64,000 bases of DNA. Source: Artocarpus heterophyllus. Taxonomy: Eukaryota > Streptophyta > Magnoliopsida > Rosales > Moraceae. The stretch spans positions 21,846,004 through 21,910,003 of the forward strand of contig CM046349.1 of the NCBI GenBank assembly GCA_025403435.1. The letters run 5' to 3'. Below are positions 35,357 to 46,455 of this stretch, piece after piece. The first letter of the stretch is position 1. Each line of letters begins with the position of its first letter. The position numbers and the translations under genes were made by a program. The notes under the pieces are model-generated. The model was given only the letters and a program-made list of their open reading frames with translations. It had not been told where the DNA came from and ran no database searches.

Positions 35357-37014
35357 TGTTGGAAGTGTATACCCTAAGGAGTAAAAATGTAATATGTTTT
35401 TGGAGATATTTTTATCAATAAAGAATTTATTTATTATTTATATACCAAAACTTGTCCTCTTTACGTTCATATTTGTTGAATGCATGTTAAGCAAACAATA
35501 GTCTGAGACAGTCGGTCTAAACCTTTAAGAATTAGGCATATGATGGACAGATTATATAGAAGACACGATTCTTAAGGTGACGGTCTAAATCATAAGATCC
35601 GCAATCGAGGGAAAGTTGGGCGCTTTATTCATGTAAAGATTGTTATATATAAACAATCATTTGTCTTGTATCTTAATCCTGAGATGAATTGTGGGTCTGT
35701 TGTCTTGACTTGTTTCTTTTGATGTACCAAAGGGTGACACCCATATTTTAATAATAGTACGCATGCCGATACATTGGAGGCATGACTCTTGATAGTGTAG
35801 ACCTGTTATTCATAAATATGGAATCCATAGCTCCTCTTTATAAGTAGTGATATACTCTTATATGCGTTATCATGTAATTGAAAAAACTGGAGCGCTCAAC
35901 CATTTGGATACATAGGTGTAACCGAATGGTATACTTTCTTTGGATGGTAAGTTTTTCGATGGTGAGATAACGGAATGTAAGATAAAAATAATCAGGAAGG
36001 TAAGATAGAACTTGTCCTTAAGCCAATTATGGATAATCCTATAGGGATACGATATACTATGATATGTCATGGAGACTTAGCTGTGCAAGCTTCGTAATTC
36101 TATATAGTTCGAGAATGTAGCTCTAATCTTTTGGTGGAGTAACATTGGAGTTGATAATTATAAAATGTATATCTAGGATATTGGGTTTCGCAATTATCGG
36201 GAGCTTGAACTGTATAGGTCCATATGGTCCCTTTTGCTAGCTTACAAAAATCTTGTAACGATACGGTGTGCTTTTCCAATAATTGGTGACTTATGTCAAA
36301 TTTATCAAATTAGTTGAAATTCGGTAAAATCAGATAATTCATATCTATTTATCGGTTGAATTAATTTTGTGATAAAATTAATTCAAGATAAACTTGTTGA
36401 ATTATCGGGAACGAATAATTCATGTCTGTTTATCGATTGGATTAATTTTTGAATTAATTCAAGATAAACTTGTTGCATTATCAGGAATTCATTTATTTTC
36501 CTAGAGATTATCTAGATAAAGTTGTTTTAATTAAATAACTTCTCTATTGGGTTATTTGAATTAAAACTAAGACTTTATCCTATAGAATCTTGGGTGGAGA
36601 ATAAAAGATTCGCTGGGATTTTTATCACAGGTTCAACATGTTGATTCTCAGGTTCGGCCTATCGATGAGACAAGTTTGGCATGCCGGTTAGACAGATCAG
36701 CATGCCGACCGCACAATAAAAAGATCACGTATTTTCACGCGGATTTCATCAAATATTGATATGAATTTGATTCTGATTCGAATTTTTCAGGCCTTATCTG
36801 ATAAGGACTGACTCTTGAGCCCAACCTCTATAAAAGGAGAGTGAGTCTCATCATTATTTAGATCAATTGAGAGATTAAGAGTAAAACTCTGCTGGTGAGA
36901 TTCTACAAACTCATTGAGAGCTCTTGTTCACAAATCATGAACACTAGCTTTGGGTTCTCTCAATTGGTTGGAATGAGAGTCACCTAGTGGAAGAGCTGTA
37001 CTATTTTTCCAACA
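35357..37014 (+). repeat. 3' LTR of element D (1,658 bp, two internal deletions)
   Basis: Begins TGTTGGAAGTGTATACCC and ends CTATTTTTCCAACA, followed by the ACTAA target copy at 37015-37019. Against the 5' LTR it lacks about 120 bp near 35645 (5' copy about 16550-16700) and about 180 bp near 37001 (5' copy about 17970-18190). The terminal CCAACA is retained, so the second deletion is internal. TATA-like CTATAAAAG is at about 36828-36836. Confidence 0.93.
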
Positions 37015-37019
37015 ACTAA
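37015..37019 (+). repeat. Target-site duplication ACTAA, right copy of element D
   Basis: Exact repeat of 16241-16245 directly after the 3' LTR. Confidence 0.93.
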
Positions 37020-37776
37020 AACCAAAGATAAGGGACCACCTCTGTTATTACAACGACAAATCAACAAAACACAAAAAACAACCTACTTCTAAACGGCAAA
37101 GACATCGTTGATTTTATTTGATATACTCAAAGTATAAAACAAATAGGTAAAACTCAACCGTCGATAATGAAGACATCACTGATGAACGGTCATCGTTGAA
37201 TGAGGACGAGGACTCTATGAACCTGCCAACAAATTGATGGAGAGCCCAATCGGATCTCCGCTGCCCTCCTCCACCAATCCAAGAAAATGACATCACCATC
37301 TTCTCATTGAGGCCAAAGGAACACTAACACAAACTTGATCAAAGCCTCTAGCCTACGGAGCATGAAGGTTTTCTCCACAAGATCGACCCGTTGTGCCACT
37401 AGGCTACCAACAACAGCCATCGGAGAAAGCCAGCCCACCCGTGACGAAACCCCCTCCACCAAGCCATGAACATTTTTCCAAACACCAAGTGAGTAGTCCC
37501 AGCACTAGAGAAAACGACGCTACAATTTTAAGCCACACCCTCAAGAGGCCGTGAGTCTAGAGAACCATCTGAAGACGACGTTAGACTTCGGACCCATGAC
37601 CATCCCAAGAAAAGCTGCGCACCTATGCAAAGGAGAAAAAAGAGAAATCTTGGTAAAGGAAAAAGTTTAATTGTTTCTTTGCCTTTTTATATTCTTTGTT
37701 GTTGGTTTGTACTTCATAGTTTTCTTTTTATTGTCGTTAAATAAAGCAAGAAAATTTCCATTCAAAAAAAAAAAAA
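37020..37776 (+). other. Unassigned, more GC-rich segment ending in AATAAA and poly(A)
   Basis: The DNA right of element D is less AT-rich than its surroundings and has no long frame (a 61-codon minus-strand frame at 37114-37299 is not convincing). It ends with AATAAA (37739-37744) and an A12 run (37765-37776), the arrangement left at the 3' end of a LINE, SINE or processed transcript. With 15591-16240 it formed one locus before D inserted. I do not recognise the source. Confidence 0.4.
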
Positions 37777-38493
37777 CAATGAAAGAAAGAAAAGCAAGAA
37801 ATGACATACTTGGCATGAAGTTTTCTATTCTTAGATGTAATACAACGACAATTTTTTTAACCTTGTTATTGTTTAAGTGGAGAAAAATAAGGTTCGTTTC
37901 ATAAACGAATTTGAATTGTGTTGATTTAGATTATTTTGATATGTTGTGTGATTTGAATTATGTGATTTGAATTGTTATTCTAATCGATGTTTGGATGTGC
38001 ATTTAAAGTGTTAATCTGAATAGGAAATAAAATTGAAATTTGTATTTGGATAGATAGTGAAAAAAGTTTTGATTTATTAACAAATCTAACAAAATCTTAA
38101 TGTTTGTTATATTAAAAATGTGTAATTTGGATTTTGATTTGTTCCTCTCTTCATTAGGAATACAAAAAAGAAGAATCATCTCAATTTGATATCAAATAAA
38201 TAAGTTATTTTTTTTTTTCACAAATATAGGAGAGAGAATATGAGATTTTACTATAGCAAACTGATTTGAGTCCAAAGAGTTTAAGGGGAAAGTAGAACTC
38301 TAAAAACTTGAATTCAAAGAATTTATTTGATTTGAATTTTGGAGGAAACAAAAATCTTTCCAAAGGATTCTTTGAACTCAGAGTTCAAAGAGTTATCTTA
38401 CTATGCCAAACAAAGAGGCCTTGAATGTTGTTCTTAGTTTGAATTAGAAAATTTTTATTAGAGTATTTCCTCTTACAAAATTTAAATTATTGT
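37777..38493. other. AT-rich intergenic DNA
   Basis: No credible gene. Possible but weak MITE-like ends exist (GATGTTTGGATGTG near 37985 and TGCCAAACAAAGAGGCC near 38405 in opposite sense), with GAATTCAAAGA-type words between them. Too diverged to call. Confidence 0.4.
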
Positions 38494-38766
38494 ATAAGGT
38501 GTTTGGAAGTGAATTGGAACTGAGAGTTAGAACCAAAAGTGCTGCAGCATGTAAGAGCTTTACACTGTAGCATGTGAGAGTTTTACACTGAGTTTGCCAA
38601 ATAACTTGTAAGTTTTCTTTTGAACTTAGGGGTAAAAGATTCGAACTCTTTATCTTTAAATGAAGTCGGGTGTGATTTCACCACTAGGCTATACTTGCAA
38701 CTACAAATACAGTAGTGAATTTAGTTCGAATTGATAGTTTAAACTAGTGATCCAAATACCCCTTAT
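38494..38766. mobile_element. MITE-like element, copy 1, carrying an internal insertion
   Basis: Ends form an imperfect inverted repeat: ATAAGGTGTTTGGAAGTG at the left and, on the opposite strand at the right, ATAAGGGGTATTTGGATCAC. The interior contains GTAAGAGCTTTACACTGTAGCATGTGAG, also seen in the copy at 51727-51898 and in diverged form at 47283-47434. About 100 bp near 38605-38705 looks inserted. No coding capacity, as expected for a non-autonomous DNA element. Confidence 0.6.
38610..38705 (-). repeat. tRNA-derived (SINE-like) fragment
   Basis: The plus strand contains AAAGATTCGAACTC followed by ACCACTAGGCTATACTTG, which in antisense resembles the B box (GGTTCGAATC-like) and A box of a tRNA-type Pol III promoter spaced about 50 bp apart. 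It lies within the MITE-like element. Stems and cloverleaf are not intact, so it is not a tRNA gene. Confidence 0.4.
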
Positions 38767-39575
38767 AGTTAGTGTCGATGTTGTTCAAATCCAAGACCGA
38801 CATCTTTCAAAACTTTTTGTAATTATGTCCATTACAATTCAGCATTAATTGACCAAAGATGTTAATTTAAGGATTATTTCTTAAATAAAATTAAACTATT
38901 GCCTATCTTAATTTAAATTTCGACATTACTTTTATATAATATGCTACACTGATACTGATCTTTGCACAAAAATGAAAAAGCTTACGATGTAAAAGAAAAT
39001 ATCACATTTTAAAAAAAAAAAATCAAACAAACAAATTCCACAAGTCTAGTGACAGAACCAAGATTTATTAGTAGGGGGACCAATTTTTTTTACCAAGAAT
39101 ATACTAACATGTATATATTGTTGATTTTGAGATGTACGACACCTTACAACACAAATTAGTACTTCAATTTTCTAAAATTGAAATAAAACATATAATTAAA
39201 ACAATGGATGCAACAAATACTTTAATTTTTCAGAAATGAAAACAAACATGTAATTAAAACAAAACAAAACGGATGAAATGAAACACGCAGCTATTGTCTC
39301 ACGAATAGGACGCTACCGCTTGGATGGGATCAGTTGACTTTTCACTGATTGGGTTTTTGAGTCATGAATCATTGTGCACCCAGTGGGTTTTGATGACTAA
39401 TGCTACTCTAACAAGGCTGCTTACACGACTGAAGACTAAAATATGTTACAGACATGATGTAGATATGTTTCAAGAGTATAAAGTACTCCGTATAATCAGC
39501 TATCCTAATCATGAAACATGAAGAATACAAAAGTATTGATAAGCAAAAGATCGAATCTTAATCAAGATGTGTTTT
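38767..39575. other. AT-rich intergenic DNA
   Basis: No credible frame; a 65-codon plus-strand frame at 39324-39521 has no recognisable features. Words such as GACAGAACCAAGATTTATTAG with AGGGGGACC near 39051-39082 resemble ends of decayed plant transposons but cannot be assigned. Confidence 0.45.
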
Positions 39576-39817
39576 GAGAGTACTAGTTTCTCCGTAGTAT
39601 CAACTATCACCATATTGGAATTAATGAATCTAAAGATTTTAACAACAATATGCCACAAAACATATAACATTTTTTTTGCTTTTTTTTATAATACATGAGA
39701 GTACGAGTTACTCTGTAATATCAACCATCATAATATTGGAATTAATGAATCTAAAGATTTTTACAACAACATACCACAAAACACATAACATTTTTTTTGC
39801 TTCTTTTTATAATACAT
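39576..39817 (+). repeat. 121-bp tandem duplication
   Basis: Two adjacent units start GAGAGTACTAGTTTCTCCG (39576) and GAGAGTACGAGTTACTCTG (39697), sharing TATTGGAATTAATGAATCTA and CACATAACATTTTTTTTGCTT-like words in order. A fragment of a third unit (AGAGTATAAAGTACTCCGTA) lies about 100 bp upstream at 39473. Confidence 0.85.
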
Positions 39818-40052
39818 ACCAATAAACAAACACACAAAAGATTACATGAAGAAGAACGATTCTCCAGCACAAAAAAAATACACACGAACATGTTGTGAAC
39901 AACAAGCCTGAATTTAAAGCCCAATTCAAAAAATTCCATGTTTTCGTATGCTTTTTTTGCTTATCCTTAAGCAAAATGCTAAGTTTGGGGGTATTTGACA
40001 TGGTAGTTTAAAATATATTTGTATTGGTCATTAAATGTTTATAAGGTCTAAA

Positions 40053-40552
40053 TGTTCGGAAATTTTAGTTTCCCATTAAGTTATAGGCAACATATTAATA
40101 TAACAATTTTATTATGGCTATTTAATTACAGTGGACTAATATAAGTGGTCTATTTATACAAAGCCCATAGTCCACTAACCAAGTATGGGTTTAATGAGTG
40201 AATACCCAATACTAACCCAACTAGGTTTTATAGGACTCTAGTGCAAAAGTATATAAAGGCATTATAGGTTATGGTCCTCAACACATCAAATCATTCCAAA
40301 GCTTTCTCCTCTCCCCATCAAGAAGAGAAAAAACCCATTCAAGACTAAGGTGATTTAATTGAGGAAGACAATAGCTCATTTGTCTATCATCTTAAAAATT
40401 CTGCACAAGAGTTGATAGCTCCTACTATGGATTCAAGTATTTTTTCTTAATTCAATTTTTTGATAATCCGGCATGGTATGATCATAGGACTGTGATATGG
40501 TTAGTCTAGAGTTGTACAAAATTATGAATATCTAGAATTAAAAATTCTATCA
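40053..40552 (+). repeat. 5' LTR of element B (500 bp)
   Basis: Begins TGTTCGGAAATTTTAG and ends AAAAATTCTATCA. Matches 45955-46455 along its length (for example GGACTAATATAAGTGGTCTATTTA and CAACACATCAAATCATTCCAAAGC). A TATATAAAGGCAT word near 40250-40262 is a likely TATA box. Confidence 0.92.
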
Positions 40553-41559
40553 AGTGACATCTGAGCGATTATCATATTAGATTATTAGGATTGATTCACA
40601 TAAATTTTGTTTTGCTTTCTATTCTTTCTTTATTTTGAAATTTTTTGGATGGAAAATTTTTGGATTTTTCTGTGAATTGTTATACTAGCATGATTTTTGG
40701 TTAAGAAATTGTTGTTTTGATTGATCTATGGTGTTTTGTGGGTTATTAAGGATTAAATAATTAAATTGAAGTGAGAAAAAGCAAAATTATTTTTTGGAAT
40801 TTTTTTACTTTTTATACGAATCTTACATCGCAAAATCGAGACGGAGCATCAGGTGTTTATCAAGAGGTGGTTGTGAAAATCACAGCGCTACGACACCCGT
40901 GGGGTGTGCTACAATGTTGCGGGCACTATATTACAAAAATTGCAGTGCCGAGGCACTCGTTAGGGCATGCTTCGACAAATTCCACGCAACACTGTAGACA
41001 AATAGAAATTCGTAGCATCGTGCACTTTGGGTTGTGCAAATTAAAAAAAAAAAACTTTTTTTAAGAAATTTCAAAACAATTATCTTGATTATTATTAAGG
41101 ATTATAATTTGCATAGTTTTTGTCTTATATTTTTTATTAAATTGATTGAAACAACATGTTGCTAAAGTAACCTATGTTGTGTAGATTAATCTAGTTATAA
41201 ATATTGAGATGTTTGTATGTTTGTTATTTATGCGAATTGTGACCGGTCTAAAGGAAGGTTACCGTTTGACCAAATAATGTACACACATATGGTAGTAAAT
41301 ATGTGACAATTATGAAGCTTTCCATGTGAACAATAATCGATCTAAAGAAAGGTTATTGTTTGATAGAATTTATTATCAATATTTGATTATTACCTTGAGA
41401 GTACCACATATAGTTGATGTCTCTGTCCAAAGAATAGACATCGATGTTGTGCTAGGTATCTTGTGATGGGCCCCAATTTTGTTTTGTTATGTCATTTGTT
41501 TATTTTATTATGACATATTTTTTGATTGTGAGTATGTTGTTTTGCTTTGTTCCTTTTTC
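40553..41559 (+). other. Primer-site relic and leader of element B
   Basis: AGTGACATCTGAGCG directly after the LTR is a decayed version of the AGTGGTATCTAGAGC site of element C. The leader then contains a GC-richer tract (40850-41000) and two GTCTAAAGGAAGGT / GATCTAAAGAAAGGT words near 41247 and 41337, also present in element C's leader. No gene. Confidence 0.7.
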
Positions 41560-44500
41560 AGTTTTTATTACCACAACTATAAATGTTTTTGCTCAAGTTA
41601 ACAATTTCCCAATGCTAAATGAGACAAATTTTAAGGTCTAGAGAAAGAACATAGAGATCATTCTCCTATGTATGGATTTAGACCTTACGCTAAGGAAGAC
41701 CGACCCACTTCCATTATGGAAAACCAAAATGAAACAAAAATTGAGAAATGGAATCATTCTAATTACAAGTGTCTAATGATCATGAAACGCTCCATTCTGA
41801 AGGCATTTCGGGGCTCTATTACAAAGAACAGTAATCTTAAGAAGTTCCTTGAGGAAATATAGTAATATTTTGCTAAGAACAAAAAGTCAAAAACAAGTAA
41901 CCTTTTGGCTAAACTCATTTCCGTGAAGTATAAAGGAAAAGGGAACATAAAGGAGTATGTCATGGGTATGTCTCATTTTGCTTCAAAACTAAAGTCACTA
42001 AAGTTTGAGCTGTCTAAGGACTTTTTCATGCACTTAGTTTTGATTTTTCTTCCTACATAATACAGTTAATTCAAAGTGAGTTACAATACCTAAAAGGACA
42101 AATGGACTCTTAATGAGCTCATATCTCACAATGTGGAAGAAGAAGAAAGACTCTAGTGAGATAAGACTGAAAGTACTTACTTAGAATCAACCTCTCAGGA
42201 CAAAAAAAAAAATAAATTGGGCTAACGAAGCTACAGTTGGTACACCTCCATAGAAGAAACTAAAGAAGCATAATGAGGAATTTACTTGCTATTTTTGCAA
42301 GAAGGGAGGATGCATGAAGAAAGAGTGTTCCAAATACACCGCTTGGCATGAAAAGAAGGGTAAGCTTCTTGCTTTGGTTTGTTTTGAAGTTAATTTAGTT
42401 TATGTGCCTAAAGATACTTGGTGGGTAGATTTTGGTGCTACTACTCACATAAGTATGTCTATACAGGGTTGCCCGTAGAGCCGACCGCCAAGTGATGCTG
42501 AAAGATTCATCCTTGTTGGTGATGACAATAAAGTTGCAATTAAAGTTATAGGACATTTTAGATTATTGTTAAAGACTAGATTTTGTTTGGATTTGAATTA
42601 GACTTATGTTGCACCTCTTTTAGACGGAATTTAATTTCTACTTCAAGTTTGGACAAATATGGTTATTCTTGTTTCTTTGGGAATAATAAAGTTAGTCTTT
42701 TTCAAAATTCAAATCTTATTTGGTACCAGTTCTTTAATTCATTAATGAAATACTGCATACTAGTACACATGGTGCAAAGTGTAAATTAAATGAGGATTCT
42801 GCCACCTTATGGCATAAGCATTTAGGTCATATCTCTAAACAGAGAATTTAGAGACTTATGTCTAACAGAATTCTTGACCTCCTAGATTTGACAGACTTTC
42901 AAGTCTGTGTTGAGTACATCAAGGGAAAACATGGAAACATAAGGAAATTTGGTGTCGATAGATGTAAAGACGTCTTAGAACTTATGCATGCCGATATCTA
43001 TAATCAATTTCCTACAGTTTTTTTGGAATGGCCAACAGTGTTTCATTATGTTCATAGACGACTAATAAAGATGTGGTTACCTATATTTAATACATGAGAA
43101 GCTTCAATCCTTGGACATTTTCAAGTTTATTAAAGCTGAAGTTGAACTTCAACTTGGCAAGAAAATTAAAGCTGTTAAATCTGACCATGATGGTGAGTAC
43201 TATGGTAGATATGACGGATTAGGAGAATAATGTCCAGGACCCTTCACCCTCGTCCTAAAAAAAATGGAATCATCCCATAACACGCAATGCAGGCAAACCC
43301 AGCTAGAATGATGTTGTTACAGACATGGTGAAAAGCATGATCAATCATTCTTCTTTACCCAAATCACCTTAAGGAGAAGCACTAAAGACTACAATATATA
43401 TCCTTAATAGGGTTCCAAGAAAAATAGTAGCTAAAATCCTTTATGAACTATGGACAGAAGCCTAGCATAAGGTCCTTATACATTTGGGTTTGTCTAGCTG
43501 AGGCATAACCTTATAGGCCAAATGAAAGAAACTAAACTCAAGAACGATTAGTTACTACTTTGTTGGATATGTTGAGTGCTCTTGTGGCTTTAATTTTTTG
43601 ATCCCACTACCAAGTCTTTCTTTGAGACGAGAAATGCAAGATTCCTTTAGAATTTCGAGTTTGGAAGGGAAACTAAAGTAAAGAATGTTGTCTTTGAAGA
43701 AAAAATTGCTATTGATAATGGTTAGGCTCTAATTCCTACCATTGTTCAAGATGCAACTCTGGTACAAAACAACGATGATCAGACTCCTATTCTTGACATT
43801 ATTCAAGAACAAGATAACAATGAGGTTCTTCCTAATGCACCAATAGAGCAAACTCAACAACATTAAGAAGTGCCATTAAGGAGATCCATTAGAGAACAGA
43901 GAAGTACGATTCTAGATGATTATATCATCTTTCTACAAGAAGATGAAGTTGATGTAAGCTAAGCAGAAGTTGGCCTAATCAACTTCCAACAAGCTATGCA
44001 AAGTTCACTCTCAAAAGTGGATTGATGCCATACAAGACGAGATGAAATCTATGAAAGACAATGACATTTGGGATATTGTCGAGTTGCCTAAAGGTTTGAA
44101 GCCCATTGGTTACAAATGGATATTTAAAACCAATAAGGATTTGAAGGGCAATGTCAAAAGATATAAGACTCATCTAGTTGCTAAAGATTTCACTAAAAAA
44201 GAAGGCATAGATTATAAAGAGACTTTCTCTCTAGTTTCATCGAAAGACTCTTTTAGAACAATAATGGCACTTGTGGCTCAATTTGATTTAGAGCTACATT
44301 AGATGGATATTAAAATAGCGTTTTTAAATGGAGACATTGATAAGACATTATATATGATCCAACCAGAAGACTTTGTATCTAGAGATCCAAAGTTTATAGT
44401 TTGCAAGTTAAAAAAATCCATCTATGGTCTCAAGCAAGCTTCTTGTCAATAGTATCACAAGTTTCATCAAGTAATTATCTGTATAGTTTTGAGGCAAATT

Positions 44501-45530
44501 TGGTTGATAATTGTGTATATCACAAGTTCATTGGGAGTAAATTTATCTTCCTAATTTTGTTTGTTGACGATATTTTACTAGCTAGTAATGATATAGGCTT
44601 ATTGCATGAAATCAAGAGATTTCTAACAAAGAATTTTGAGATGAAAGATCTTGGGGATGTCTCTTTTATATATTAGGCATGTGGATACTATGAGATCGCT
44701 TTTGAGGCATCTTTGGGTTATCACAAAAGAGGTATATCAAAAAGGTTTTAAGTAGATTTGGTATGAAGGATTGTTCATCAGGAGATACGCCCATAGCTAA
44801 AGAAGACAAGTTTAGTCTTAGTCAATGTCCCAAGAATGACCTTGAAAGGAAAGAGATGCAAAAGATTCCTTGTGCGTCAGCTATATGAAGTCTAATATAT
44901 GCTCTAGTTTATAGACGTCTAGATATAGCTTTTATAATGGGAGTATTGCGCAAATATTTGGGTAAGTCAGGAATGGAACAATTGGAAAGCAACCAAACCG
45001 ATTATGCGTACTTGCAGAGAACAAAAGACTTCGTACTTACCTATCAGTGATCAAATAGTTTGGAGATCATTAGGTATACTGACTCTGATTATGCAGGATG
45101 CCAAGACAGTATCCATGTCAAGCTATGCTTATATGTTGGCTGGAGAAGCTATTTCCTAGAAGAGTGTTAACCAGATGCTCATAGCTTTTCAACCATGGCT
45201 GTAGAATTCATAGCTTGTTATGAGGCATCTAATCATGGGATATGGTTGTGAAACTTTGTAACTAGGCTACGTGTGGTAAGTGGCATGGAAAGGCCATTAA
45301 AGATATATTGTGACAATAAATCAGCAATGATATGTTCTAACAACAACAGAAGCTCCACAAAGTCAAAGCATATTGACATCAAGTTTTTGGTTGTTAAAGA
45401 GACAGTTTAGAGTGGTCAGGTTTCCATAGAACATACAAGGACAAACTCCATGCTAGCAGATCCATTAACCACCCAAGGTTTTTCAAGAGCACACTACTCA
45501 TATAGGTGTTGGTTTATTTGACGGTACTTT
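41560..45530 (+). pseudogene. Copia gag-pol polyprotein of element B, heavily broken
   Basis: Gag starts around 41580 (FPMLNETNFK, with a stop where Trp is expected) and continues GFRPYAKEDRP, KWNHSNYKCLMIMKRSI. The zinc-knuckle region near 42280 reads CYFCKKGGCMKKEC: the first two Cys are kept but the His is Cys. The protease motif near 42420 reads WWVDFGATTHIS (Phe in place of Ser). GAG-pre-integrase follows near 42800 (LWHKHLGHIS). Integrase is very decayed (about 42970-43560). Reverse transcriptase is clearer: PIGYKWIFKTNKDLKGNVKR at 44100, FLILFVDDILLASND at 44548-44592. RNase H follows at about 45060-45480 (AVEFIACYEAS, IYCDNKSAMICSNN, HIDIKFLVVKE). Frames change many times. Confidence 0.88.
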
Positions 45531-45954
45531 GGTTTAGTGGGAGTTAACTTTAGATATTCTATATTCTACTTAAACATTTATGTGTTTATTTTGTTTTTCT
45601 ATAGGATAAAGTTGATGGTTTATAGTTTATCTTTGAATTCTTTTGTTTTTTATATGCGATTTTTGCATTGTGCTTAAAGATTTCAGATTGATCTCACTAA
45701 AGACTAAAGTAGGACGAGTTGGAAATAGGCATGTTTGAGATCACATTGCATGTAATTTCCATGCTACTCATCCATATTTGATCTATATCATTGAATATGT
45801 TGGTATGGTGACCATTGAAGGTTTAGTTATGATTATGTGTGATGAAAGCCGCTTTGATTCCATGCTAATATAGAAGATGGACCAGATTAAAACTAGAGTG
45901 TAACCTAACGATAAATAGAATAAAGTTGCCTGCCTAAGGAACTTATGTTATAAT

Positions 45955-46455
45955 TGTTTTAGGAAAATTTTAGTTTTCCATGAGGTTATGAGTAACATAT
46001 TAACATAACGATTATATTATGGCTATTTAATTATACTGGGCTAATTTAAGTGGTCTATTTAGAGAAAGCCATAGTCCACTAACAGGATATGGGGTTTAAT
46101 GAGTGGATACCCAACACTGACCCAACTAGGTTTTATGGGACCCTAGTGGACAAGTATATAAAGGCATTTAGGCTATAGTCCCCAACACATCAAATCATTC
46201 TAAAGCTTTCTCCTCTCCCCATTAAAAAGAGAAAAAACCCATTGAAGACTAAGGTGATTTGATTGAGAAAGACAATGGCCTGTTCATCTATCATCTTAGA
46301 AATTCTACACAAGAGTTGATAGTTGTTACCATGGATACAGGTATTTATCCTTAATCAGTTTCTTGATAATTTGACATGGTGTGATTATAGGACTGTAATA
46401 TGGTTATTCTAAGGTCCTACATAATTATGAATATCTAGAATTAAGAATTATATCA
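45955..46455 (+). repeat. 3' LTR of element B (501 bp)
   Basis: Begins TGTTTTAGGAAAATTTTAG and ends AGAATTATATCA, paired with 40053-40552. The TATATAAAGGCAT word recurs near 46155-46167. Confidence 0.92.

Larger units (their letters stand above)
16246..37014 (+). mobile_element. Ty1/Copia long-LTR retrotransposon D, interrupted by two nested insertions
   Basis: Plus-strand element with 5' LTR 16246-18201, primer site 18202-18220, leader, gag-pol in three pieces (19912-22441, 31938-32513, 34552-35318), polypurine tract and 3' LTR 35357-37014. A perfect 5-bp target duplication ACTAA flanks it (16241-16245 and 37015-37019), proving both ends belong to one insertion. Without the nested elements (22442-31937, 32514-34546 and their target copies) it measures about 9.2 kb. 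Its two LTRs differ by many substitutions and two deletions in the 3' copy, and its reading frames are broken, so it is old and inactive. Confidence 0.95.
40053..46455 (+). mobile_element. Ty1/Copia retrotransposon B, full-length but decayed
   Basis: Two LTRs (40053-40552 and 45955-46455) enclose, in plus orientation, a primer-site relic, a leader, and gag, protease, integrase, reverse transcriptase and RNase H remnants. Flanks CTAAA (40048-40052) and TTAAA (46456-46460) match at 4 of 5 positions. Total 6.4 kb. Reading frames are broken throughout. About 400 bp of non-coding DNA separates the last RNase H motif from the 3' LTR, more than in the other elements. Confidence 0.92.

Noticed and set aside
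37985..38425. Another MITE with GTTTGG-type ends
   Set aside because: Ends match over only 7-8 bases, no clear target duplication, and the interior is unlike the other copies.
38610..38705. Functional tRNA gene
   Set aside because: A- and B-box-like words are present but acceptor and anticodon stems cannot be formed cleanly.
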